Below, in pieces: positions 35,405 to 42,380 of a stretch of 58,068 nt of DNA. The position numbers and the translations under genes are program-made. Every line of letters begins with the position of its first letter. Position 1 is the first letter of the stretch. Origin of the DNA: Nocardia mikamii NBRC 108933. GTDB taxonomy: Bacteria; Actinomycetota; Actinomycetes; Mycobacteriales; Mycobacteriaceae. The stretch lies in contig NZ_BDCM01000011.1 in assembly GCF_001613505.1 (NCBI RefSeq), positions 1 through 58,068 on the forward strand. The letters are read 5' to 3'. Under the pieces are notes generated by a model. It had not been told where the DNA came from and did no database searches. It saw only the letters and a program-made list of their open reading frames with translations.

Positions 35405-36265
35405 CTAACCGCTCACGGCCCCCTGTCCACTCGCGGCGATATCGAGGAAACTCCGCACCGACCTGCCCGGCGCGGGCCGCGTTCGCCAGGCGAGCCGCAG
35501 GGTCGAGGGCGGGGCGTCCGAGATATCGAGGTAGGCCACGCCGGGGTGCGGCGCTCGGCTGCGCGCGAGTTCCGGAACGGCCCCGATGCCCCGGTCCGCG
35601 GCGATCAGTTCGATCCATTCGTCGAAATTCGTGCAGGTGACAATCTCGCGCCCGGATTCGGCTGCGGGCCAGCTGGTTTCGTCGGTGGTGCCGGAGACGG
35701 TGTTGACCACCAGCGGATGGGCGGCCAGATCCTGCCATCGCAGCGCCGACGTGTTCGCCAGCGGCGAGCGGGTGGAGACCGCCGCCACCCGCCGCTCGGT
35801 GCCGATGATCCGCCCGGTCATGGCGGCCGGCAGCCGAACCTCCTTGCGGTACAGGGCGATATCGATACGTCCCGCCGCGACGGCGGCCACCGGATCATCG
35901 ATCCGATGGATGCCGACCCGTCCGCCGCGCGCCTCGAAGCGGGTGCGGACCTCGGTGAACCAGTCGTCGGGCAGCAGCCAGGAGAAACCGACCGACACCC
36001 GGGCCCGCAGCCGCAGATCGGCGGTCACGGCGTCGACGTCGGCGACGATCCGGGTCGCGGCCGCGAGCAGATACTCCCCCTCCGCGGTGAGGGCGAAGCG
36101 CCGCGCGCTGCGCTCGACCAGCCGGCAGTCCAGAATCCGTTCGGCCTGCTGCACCGTGCGGGTCAGTGATGGCTGCGTGGTGTGCAGCCGGGCGGCGGCG
36201 CGGGTGTAGTTGGCTTCCTCGCACAGCACCAGGAACGCGCGCAGATGCCGCAATTCCAGTTCCAT
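35405..36265 (-). CDS. LysR-family transcriptional regulator
   Basis: A 286-residue LysR regulator: N-terminal helix-turn-helix (Y-T-R-A-A-A-R-L-H-T-T-Q-P-S-L-T-R) and a substrate-binding C-terminal domain. The ATG at 36265 is the conserved start (MELELRHLRAFL); the 27 residues upstream are not protein-like. TACGCT lies exactly 6 bases before the ATG on the minus strand, and a 15-bp palindrome covers this promoter and the start codon, suggesting autoregulation. It is divergent from the MFS transporter, its likely target. Confidence 0.92.
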   Translation of the reverse strand: MELELRHLRAFLVLCEEANYTRAAARLHTTQPSLTRTVQQAERILDCRLVERSARRFALTAEGEYLLAAATRIVADVDAVTADLRLRARVSVGFSWLLPDDWFTEVRTRFEARGGRVGIHRIDDPVAAVAAGRIDIALYRKEVRLPAAMTGRIIGTERRVAAVSTRSPLANTSALRWQDLAAHPLVVNTVSGTTDETSWPAAESGREIVTCTNFDEWIELIAADRGIGAVPELARSRAPHPGVAYLDISDAPPSTLRLAWRTRPAPGRSVRSFLDIAASGQGAVSG

Positions 36266-36278
36266 ACGCTCAGCGTAT
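36264..36278. promoter_or_regulatory. LysR-type palindrome over the lysR start and promoter
   Basis: ATACGC-TCA-GCGTAT is a perfect inverted repeat that also satisfies the T-N11-A rule for LysR sites. It overlaps the -10 element and the ATG of lysR, 58 bases before the MFS gene. Confidence 0.6.
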
Positions 36279-36335
36279 ACATCGTGCACAGGAAGCATTT
36301 CACCGGACCGCGCCGGATCCGTAGCGTGGATCGAC

Positions 36336-37499
36336 GTGACCATCACGCTTCCTCGTCAGGCATCGCTCGCGCCGGCCCTGCGCGCCTCGGCCGGCTTGGC
36401 CGCCGCCATGGGTATCGGGCGCTTCGTCTACACCCCACTGCTCCCGGTGATGATCGACGCCGGGCGCTTCGGCGCACACACCGGCGCGATCGTGGCGGCC
36501 GCGAACTACGCCGGCTACCTACTGGGCGCGGTCGCCCTGGCACGCTTTCCGGAATACAACGGCGGCAGGGCTTTCCGGATCTCGGCTGCCGCGCTGGTGA
36601 CGAGTGAAGCGGCCATGGCGATTCCGGCGCCCGCGATACTGCCGATCATCTTGCGGATGGTCGCGGGCGTCGGCAGCGCGGTGCTGTTCATCGGCTGTGC
36701 GCAGATCGCCGCCCGACACGAAAACCGCAGGCGCGCAGCCGGTATCGCCTTCGCCGGCGTGGGTGCGGGAATCGCGGCAACCGGTGCGTTGGTGCTGATC
36801 GCGCAATCGGTGCTGTCGTGGCAGGCGCTGTGGCTCGCCGCCGCCGGACTGACCGCAGTCCTGCTCTGGCCTGCCCTGCGGTTGGAGGTCGTCGCAGGCA
36901 GCCGTACCGGCGCGGCCACGGTGCGGTCGAAACGCTCCTGGCGGCTGCTGCAGACGACCTATTTCCTGGAGGGGCTGGGTTATATAGTCCTGGGCACGTT
37001 CCTGGTCGCCGCGGTCGGCGCCACCGGACATCGGACGGCCGGCACCGCGATCTGGATCGTGGTGGGAGTGGCGGCCGCCCCGGCGACGGTGGTCTGGGGT
37101 CTGATCGCCCGGCGGGTGACTCCGGTGACCGCGCTGGTGGCCGCACTCGTGCTGCAATGTCTGTCCGCGCTGTTGCCGACGCTGTCGGGGGGCGTCTGGC
37201 CGGCGGTGGTGTCGGCCGCGCTGTTCGGCGCGACCTTCATGGGGATCACCCTGCTCGCCCTCGAGATCGGCGACGATCTGGCCGGACCGGGAGCGGCGGC
37301 GACCTTGACCGCCGGCTACGGACTCGGCCAGATGCTCGGTCCGCTGGTGGTGGCGCCGGTGCTCGGCGACAGCTACGGCGCCGCGTTCACGATCGCGACG
37401 CTGATCCTGGCGGTGGCAGCCGTGACAGCGATCGCGATCGGATCGGGCCGGCGCCGCGGCCCTGCGACCGCGGCGCCCACGCCGATCAGGCGAACTTGA
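36336..37499 (+). CDS. MFS transporter, YbfB/YjiJ family
   Basis: A 387-residue membrane protein with about 12 hydrophobic segments. G-I-G-R-F-V-Y-T-P-L-L-P in the first segment is the signature of the YbfB/YjiJ group. The GTG at 36336 is selected because TAGCGT (36322-36327) ends 8 bases upstream; the earlier frame is not protein-like. The substrate is unknown. It is probably regulated by the divergent LysR. Its 3' end overlaps the convergent secG gene by 14 bases. Confidence 0.88.
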   Translation: MTITLPRQASLAPALRASAGLAAAMGIGRFVYTPLLPVMIDAGRFGAHTGAIVAAANYAGYLLGAVALARFPEYNGGRAFRISAAALVTSEAAMAIPAPAILPIILRMVAGVGSAVLFIGCAQIAARHENRRRAAGIAFAGVGAGIAATGALVLIAQSVLSWQALWLAAAGLTAVLLWPALRLEVVAGSRTGAATVRSKRSWRLLQTTYFLEGLGYIVLGTFLVAAVGATGHRTAGTAIWIVVGVAAAPATVVWGLIARRVTPVTALVAALVLQCLSALLPTLSGGVWPAVVSAALFGATFMGITLLALEIGDDLAGPGAAATLTAGYGLGQMLGPLVVAPVLGDSYGAAFTIATLILAVAAVTAIAIGSGRRRGPATAAPTPIRRT

Positions 37500-37719
37500 T
37501 CTCGAAGCCGATGCCGAGAATGGCGATGAACCAGATCAGGCCCACGAAGATGGTGATGCGGTCGAGGTTCTTCTCGACGACCGTGGATCCGGACAGGCTC
37601 GACTGCACACCACCACCGAACAGGCTGGACAAGCCTCCACCCTTCGCGCGGTGCAGCAACACCAGCAACACCAGCAACACGCTGGTGATGACCAGGAGGA
37701 TATCCAGGAACATTTGCAT
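37486..37719 (-). CDS. secG: preprotein translocase subunit SecG
   Basis: A 77-residue SecG with two membrane segments (about 4-22 and 55-74) around the conserved cytoplasmic loop A-K-G-G-G-L-S-S-L-F-G-G-G. It assists SecYE-dependent export. In M. tuberculosis secG follows tpiA closely; here about 9 kb of other genes separates them. It follows the SDR gene by 21 bases on the same strand. Confidence 0.95.
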   Translation of the reverse strand: MQMFLDILLVITSVLLVLLVLLHRAKGGGLSSLFGGGVQSSLSGSTVVEKNLDRITIFVGLIWFIAILGIGFEIKFA

Positions 37720-37740
37720 GCCGACAGTTTATGCGGATGC

Positions 37741-38487
37741 TCAGCCCACCACCGAACCGGCCGTCATCCCGCCGTCGACGACGAATTCCGCACCGGTGCA
37801 ATAGCTGGATTCGGTGCTCGCCAGAAAAACCACCAGATCCGACACCTCGGCGGGCAGGCCGAGCCGCGCCCGCACATTCTCGCCGCGATCGACGGCGATT
37901 TCCTCGGTGACTCCGATCATCGGCGTGAGGATGCCGCCGGGATGCACCGAGTTGACCCGCACGCCCTCGGGCGCGAGTTCCAGCGCGGCCGACTTGGTCA
38001 GTCCCCGCACCCCGAACTTCGAGGCCGTATAGGCGTGCATACCGCCCACGCCCTGGATACCGGCTGCGGAGGAAATATTGATCACCGCGGCCGGCCGGGC
38101 GGCCACCAGGGCGTCGCGCGCGGCGCTCAAACCCAGGAAGGGACCGGTCAGATTGATATCGATGACCCGTTGCCACTGCTTCTCGGTGTAAGTGCCCAGC
38201 GGCCCGCCGTCGAGGACGCCCGCGTTGTTCACCAGCACGTTCAACAATCCGAATCGTTCGACGGTGGCGGCGACGGCGGCCTGCCAGTCGGCGGCCTCGG
38301 TGACGTCGAGATGCACGTAGCCGGCCTGCCCACCCAGTTCCGCGGCCAGCGCCCGCCCCGCGTCGTCGGCGATATCGCCGAGCATCACCCGCGCCCCCTC
38401 GGCGACGAAGGCCCGCGCGTGCGAGGCGCCCATGCCGGAGGCGCTGCCGCTGATGAGGGCGACTCGGCCCGTCAAACGTCCACTCAT
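37741..38487 (-). CDS. SDR oxidoreductase, 3-alpha(20-beta)-hydroxysteroid-dehydrogenase-like
   Basis: A 248-residue classical SDR. G-S-A-S-G-M-G-A-S-H binds NAD(H), L-D-V-T precedes N-N-A-G-V, and the catalytic residues are in N-I-S-S-A-A-G and Y-T-A-S-K. The opening M-S-G-R-L-T-G-R-V-A-L and the ending S-S-Y-C-T-G-A-E-F-V-V-D-G-G follow FabG3/Rv2002 and Streptomyces 20-beta-HSD closely. It ends the likely operon tetR-OYE-SDR. The substrate is probably a secondary alcohol on a bulky ring compound, by family inference. Confidence 0.88.
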   Translation of the reverse strand: MSGRLTGRVALISGSASGMGASHARAFVAEGARVMLGDIADDAGRALAAELGGQAGYVHLDVTEAADWQAAVAATVERFGLLNVLVNNAGVLDGGPLGTYTEKQWQRVIDINLTGPFLGLSAARDALVAARPAAVINISSAAGIQGVGGMHAYTASKFGVRGLTKSAALELAPEGVRVNSVHPGGILTPMIGVTEEIAVDRGENVRARLGLPAEVSDLVVFLASTESSYCTGAEFVVDGGMTAGSVVG

Positions 38488-38524
38488 GAATTCGTCTCTC
38501 TCTTTTCTCTCTCGTCGATCCGGG

Positions 38525-39709
38525 TCAGTGGCTGGGAATGGGTGGGCCGTCCAGCCGCAGCACGCATCGGGTGCCGGTGTAGATGCTGGGCATGCATTCG
38601 TTGCAGTGGATGCAGGCCGAGCGGGTGTCGGCGTCGGAGCGGATGCGCTGCAGCAGATCCGGCTCGCGCAGCAGGGCGCGGCCCATCGCCAGGAATTCGA
38701 AGCCTTCGCGCCGCGCCCGCCGCATATCGTCGATATCGGTGATTCCGCCCAGCAGCACCAGTGGCATCGACAGCTCGCGGCGGAATTGGCGGGCCCGTTC
38801 GAGCAGATACGTACCGTGATACGGGTATTCGCGCAGGAAGGCCTTGCCGACGAGCTTGAACCCCAGCCGGGTCGGACCCGGCAGCGTCTTGGCGAACGCC
38901 TGCCGTGGCGCATCGCCGTGGAACAGCAGCATGGGGTTGAGCAGCGAACTGCCCGCGGTCAGTTCGAGGGCGTCGAGTCCGCCGTCGGCTTCCAGCCAGG
39001 ACGCCACCCGGAGCGATTCGGCCAGCGAGAAGCCGCCGCGCACACCGTCTTCCATATTCAGCTTGGCCAGGATCGCCAGCCGGTTGCCGACGGCTTCGCG
39101 CACCGCGAGGGCGATCTCACGGGCCATCCGGGCCCGATGCTCCAAGGGGCCACCGTAGGCGTCCTTGCGGCGGTTCAGCAGGGGGCTCAGGAACGAGCTG
39201 ACCAGATAGTTGTGGCCGAAATGCAGTTCCACGGCATCGAATCCGGCTTCCTCGGCCAGCAATACGGCCCGTACGTGCGCGGTGACGAGATCCTGGATGT
39301 CGGCCACCGACGGCGACTGCATCATCTTCATGCTCAGCGGCGACCACAGCCGCGTCGGCGCCAGCGCGGGGGCACGGTTGGAGGCGGCATTGGCCACCGG
39401 TCCCGCGTGACCGATCTGCGCGCTGACCTTGGCGCCTTCGGCATGGATGGCGTCGGTGAGCCGCCGCAGGCCGGGTAGCGCCTCGGGGCGCATCCAGATC
39501 TGGTGCCGATCGGTGCGCCCGCCCGGCGCGACAGCACAGTAGGCGATGGTGCTCATCCCGACGCCGCCGGCCGCGATCTCCCGATGGAACTCGATCAGTT
39601 CGTCGGTGACCAGCGCATCGGGTGTGCGGCCCTCGAAGGTGGCGGCCTTGATCACCCGGTTGCGCAGGGTGATCGGGCCCAGATCGACGGGTTCGAAAAT
39701 ATCGTTCAC
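38525..39709 (-). CDS. NADH:flavin oxidoreductase / Old Yellow Enzyme family
   Basis: A 394-residue TIM-barrel FMN enzyme. L-R-N-R-V-I-K-A-A-T marks the N terminus, Q-I-G-H-A-G the FMN region, F-D-A-V-E-L-H-F-G-H-N-Y-L-V-S-S-F-L-S-P the catalytic His/Asn pair and R-R-K-D-A-Y-G-G the loop after it. The C-terminal C-I-H-C-N-E-C-M resembles the Cys cluster of 2,4-dienoyl-CoA-reductase-type members, but the second iron-sulfur domain is absent. It reduces activated C=C bonds. The GTG has CAGGAG five bases upstream and starts 2 bases after the tetR stop. Confidence 0.88.
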   Translation of the reverse strand: MNDIFEPVDLGPITLRNRVIKAATFEGRTPDALVTDELIEFHREIAAGGVGMSTIAYCAVAPGGRTDRHQIWMRPEALPGLRRLTDAIHAEGAKVSAQIGHAGPVANAASNRAPALAPTRLWSPLSMKMMQSPSVADIQDLVTAHVRAVLLAEEAGFDAVELHFGHNYLVSSFLSPLLNRRKDAYGGPLEHRARMAREIALAVREAVGNRLAILAKLNMEDGVRGGFSLAESLRVASWLEADGGLDALELTAGSSLLNPMLLFHGDAPRQAFAKTLPGPTRLGFKLVGKAFLREYPYHGTYLLERARQFRRELSMPLVLLGGITDIDDMRRARREGFEFLAMGRALLREPDLLQRIRSDADTRSACIHCNECMPSIYTGTRCVLRLDGPPIPSH

Positions 39710-39711
39710 TA

Positions 39712-40317
39712 CTACTCCTGTACGGCGGATTGTGAAGCGGTGGGGGCGGGCACGGGTGGCGGCGCGCTCAACCCGGCGATGACGAATTCGCGTAGCGTCG
39801 CCACCGAGGACGGCGCGATGTCGTAGTCCTCGGTGCTGCCGAAACGCATGATGATCAGGTCGAAGGCCAGCTGCCAGCGCCGGCGTGCCTCGCCGGAGGT
39901 CAGCTCGGGCAGCAGTTGCGACCACGACTCCATCCGGAACCACTGGTGCTGCCAGGACATCGGCCGCCGGCGCAGGATCAATCCGGCCAGCAGCCGCAGA
40001 TGCAACCGGCCCATCGGGTCGGCGGCGAGGTCGACGAACGGCGCGAGCACCGCATCGACCACCGCCGGGACCGAGCTGGGCGCGGTGGCGGTGGCCGCCG
40101 CCAGCCCCTCGGCCCACAGCGGTCCGAGCCGATCCTCGATCAGCGCGGCGATCAGCGCTTCCTTGGAGCCGAAGTGGTAGTGCACGGCGGCCGGGTTGGC
40201 CCCCGCGGCCACGCAGATCGCCCGCACCGAGACGTCCTCGTAGCGTTCGGTCAGCAGTAACCGCTCCGCGGCCGCCAGCAGTTTGGCCCGGGTACCCGCC
40301 ATCACCTTCTCGCCCAT
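39712..40317 (-). CDS. TetR-family transcriptional regulator
   Basis: A 201-residue TetR regulator with helix-turn-helix at about 25-50 (S-V-R-A-I-C-V-A-A-G-A-N-P-A-A-V-H-Y-H-F-G-S-K) and a C-terminal domain resembling the TetR_C of catabolic repressors. I start at the ATG at 40317; an ATG at 40302, with GAGAAGG just before it, is an equally good alternative. It heads an operon with an OYE homologue and an SDR, and is divergent from a luciferase-like monooxygenase. A 17-bp palindrome lies just upstream. Confidence 0.9.
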   Translation of the reverse strand: MGEKVMAGTRAKLLAAAERLLLTERYEDVSVRAICVAAGANPAAVHYHFGSKEALIAALIEDRLGPLWAEGLAAATATAPSSVPAVVDAVLAPFVDLAADPMGRLHLRLLAGLILRRRPMSWQHQWFRMESWSQLLPELTSGEARRRWQLAFDLIIMRFGSTEDYDIAPSSVATLREFVIAGLSAPPPVPAPTASQSAVQE

Positions 40318-40347
40318 GCGGTTAGTGAACCACGACACAGAACAGGT

Positions 40348-40364
40348 TTCAATCATTGATTGAA
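40348..40364. promoter_or_regulatory. TetR operator between the two divergent arms
   Basis: TTCAATCA-T-TGATTGAA is a perfect 17-bp palindrome, 31 bases upstream of the tetR start and about 120 bases upstream of the monooxygenase start. It is AT-rich against a GC-rich background. Confidence 0.7.
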
Positions 40365-40442
40365 TCAGTGAGACAAGGCGCTGCACAGCGGCGGTTTTTC
40401 CGATAGTGGACATGTCAAGGAATAGCGCGGCACCTGCGCTCG

Positions 40443-40456
40443 TTCAGGTGATTGAA
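40443..40456. promoter_or_regulatory. second, partial TetR operator near the monooxygenase start
   Basis: TTCAGGTGATTGAA repeats the right half (TGATTGAA) of the 40348 palindrome and keeps TTCA on the left. It lies 27 bases before the monooxygenase ATG, close enough to block its promoter or initiation. Confidence 0.45.
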
Positions 40457-40483
40457 CTTTTGATCAGACCTCAGGAGGCGGCC

Positions 40484-41623
40484 ATGCAGTTCGGCATCTT
40501 CACCGTCGGCGACGTCACCGTCGATCCGACCACCGCAATCGCGCCCACCGAGGGCGAGCGCATCGACGCGATGATGCGCCTGGCCCTCAAGGCCGAGGAG
40601 GTCGGGCTGGACGTGTTCGCCACCGGCGAGCACCACAATCCCCCGTTCGTGCCGTCCTCGCCGACGACCATGCTCGGCTGGGTCGCGGCGCGCACCGAGA
40701 AACTGCGGTTGTCGACCTCGACCACCCTCATCACCACCAACGACCCGGTGAAGATCGCCGAGGACTACGCGATGCTGCAGCATCTGTCCGGCGGCCGGGT
40801 CGATCTGATGATGGGCCGCGGCAACACCGGCCCGGTCTACCCGTGGTTCGGCAAGGACATCCGCAAGGGCGTCGAGCTCGCGATCGAGAACTATCACCTG
40901 CTGCGCCGGCTGTGGCGCGAACCGGTGGTCGACTGGCAGGGTCAGTTCCGCACGCCGCTGCAGGGATTCACCGCCACTCCCGCACCGCTGGACGGCACGC
41001 CGCCGTTCGTGTGGCACGGCTCGATCCGGTCGCCGGAGATCGCCGAGCAGGCCGCCTATTACGGCGACGGCTTCTTCCACAACAACATCTTCTGGAACAA
41101 GGAGCACACCGAGGAGATGGTGCGGCTGTACCGGCAGCGGTTCGAGCACTACGGTCACGGCTCGGCCGACCAGGCGATCGTCGGCCTGGGCGGGCAGGTC
41201 TTCATGGCCGAGACCGAGGCGGCGGCCAAGAAGTTCTTCCGGCCGTACTTCGACAACGCGCCCGTCTACGGGCACGGTCCGTCGCTGGAGGACTTCACCG
41301 AGATGACGCCCCTGACCGTCGGTACTCCCGAGCAGGTCATCGAGCGCACCCTCGGCTTCGCCGATTACGCCGGCGACTACCAGCGCCAGCTGTTCCTGAT
41401 CGACCACGCCGGCCTGCCGATCGACGTCGCCCTGGAACAGGTCGAGATCCTCGGCCGCGAGGTGGTGCCCGTGCTGCGCAAGGAATTCGAATTGCGCCGT
41501 CCCGCACACGTTCCCAGCGATCCGCCGACCCACGCGTCGCTGGTGGCCGCCGGTCCCGAGGCGCCGCACCATCTGGTCGAGCCGGCGCGCGAGCGGCTGC
41601 TGGCCGCCGCCGAGCAGGCCTGA
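40484..41623 (+). CDS. luciferase-like (LLM) FMN-dependent monooxygenase, CE1758-like family
   Basis: A 379-residue bacterial-luciferase-fold protein. M-Q-F-G-I-F-T-V-G-D opens strand 1. F-A-T-G-E-H-H-N-P-P-F, L-S-G-G-R-V-D-L-M-M-G-R-G-N-T-G and the F-V-W-H-G-S-I-R-S-P segment are typical of the LLM group. It needs reduced FMN, most likely from the next gene; the paired arrangement is the recognised CE1758/CE1759 LLM plus FMN-reductase duo. AGGAGG six bases before the ATG fixes the start. The substrate is unknown. Confidence 0.9.
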   Translation: MQFGIFTVGDVTVDPTTAIAPTEGERIDAMMRLALKAEEVGLDVFATGEHHNPPFVPSSPTTMLGWVAARTEKLRLSTSTTLITTNDPVKIAEDYAMLQHLSGGRVDLMMGRGNTGPVYPWFGKDIRKGVELAIENYHLLRRLWREPVVDWQGQFRTPLQGFTATPAPLDGTPPFVWHGSIRSPEIAEQAAYYGDGFFHNNIFWNKEHTEEMVRLYRQRFEHYGHGSADQAIVGLGGQVFMAETEAAAKKFFRPYFDNAPVYGHGPSLEDFTEMTPLTVGTPEQVIERTLGFADYAGDYQRQLFLIDHAGLPIDVALEQVEILGREVVPVLRKEFELRRPAHVPSDPPTHASLVAAGPEAPHHLVEPARERLLAAAEQA

Positions 41624-41689
41624 TTCAACCCGCGGTATTCATCCGACCGCCCGTACTCATCCACCGCATCGAACGAGGGACGAAAACCC

Positions 41690-42373
41690 ATGTCGCACAC
41701 CGTTGTCGTACTCACCGCCGGGTTGTCGCAGCCGTCGAGCACCCGTCTGCTCGCCGATCAGCTCGCCGATGCGGTGGCCTCGGCCGTCGGCGCCCGCGGT
41801 GAGGCCGTCGACCTCGAGGTCATCGAATTGCGAGATCTGGCAAGCGATCTCGCCGCCACGATGGTGTCCGGTGGTCTGCCGACCCCCGCGGTGGCGGCGG
41901 CGCGGGAGAAGGTCTCCGCGGCGGACGGTCTCATCGCCGTCACCCCGGTGTTCGCCGCGAGCTACTCCGGATTGTTCAAGATGTTCATCGACGTGCTCGA
42001 CACCGAAGCGCTCAACGCCATGCCGGTGCTCGTCGCCGCCACGGCCGGAACCGCCCGGCACGCGCTGGTGCTCGAGCACGCGATGCGGCCGCTGTTCACC
42101 TATCTGCGCGCCGTCGTCGTTCCGACCGGCGTGTTCGCCGCGACCGAGGATTTCGGATCGGCCGGACTCGGCGAGCGGATCCACCGCGCCGCGGCCGAAT
42201 TCGCCACCCTGGTGGTCGCGGTACCGACCGGCGTGGACGGCTTCCTCCCGGAACCGACCCGGGCTCGGCAGTCGGGCAACCACGTCGGCGAGGTGACGCC
42301 GTTCGCGAAGCTGCTCGCAGGCCACACGGGACATACCGAACATCCGGTGCGCGGGCGGTCGCAGGCGACATGA
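41690..42373 (+). CDS. LLM-partnered NADPH-dependent FMN reductase, CE1759-like family
   Basis: A 227-residue flavodoxin-like FMN reductase. V-V-L-T-A-G-L-S-Q-P-S-S-T-R binds the FMN phosphate, and A-V-T-P-V-F-A-A-S-Y-S-G-L-F-K is the isoalloxazine loop. T-A-G-T-A-R-H-A-L-V-L-E-H is the family-specific segment. It presumably supplies reduced FMN to the preceding monooxygenase, 66 bases upstream on the same strand. The C-terminal 45 residues are a polar extension. Confidence 0.9.
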   Translation: MSHTVVVLTAGLSQPSSTRLLADQLADAVASAVGARGEAVDLEVIELRDLASDLAATMVSGGLPTPAVAAAREKVSAADGLIAVTPVFAASYSGLFKMFIDVLDTEALNAMPVLVAATAGTARHALVLEHAMRPLFTYLRAVVVPTGVFAATEDFGSAGLGERIHRAAAEFATLVVAVPTGVDGFLPEPTRARQSGNHVGEVTPFAKLLAGHTGHTEHPVRGRSQAT

Positions 42374-42380
42374 TGGAGAG

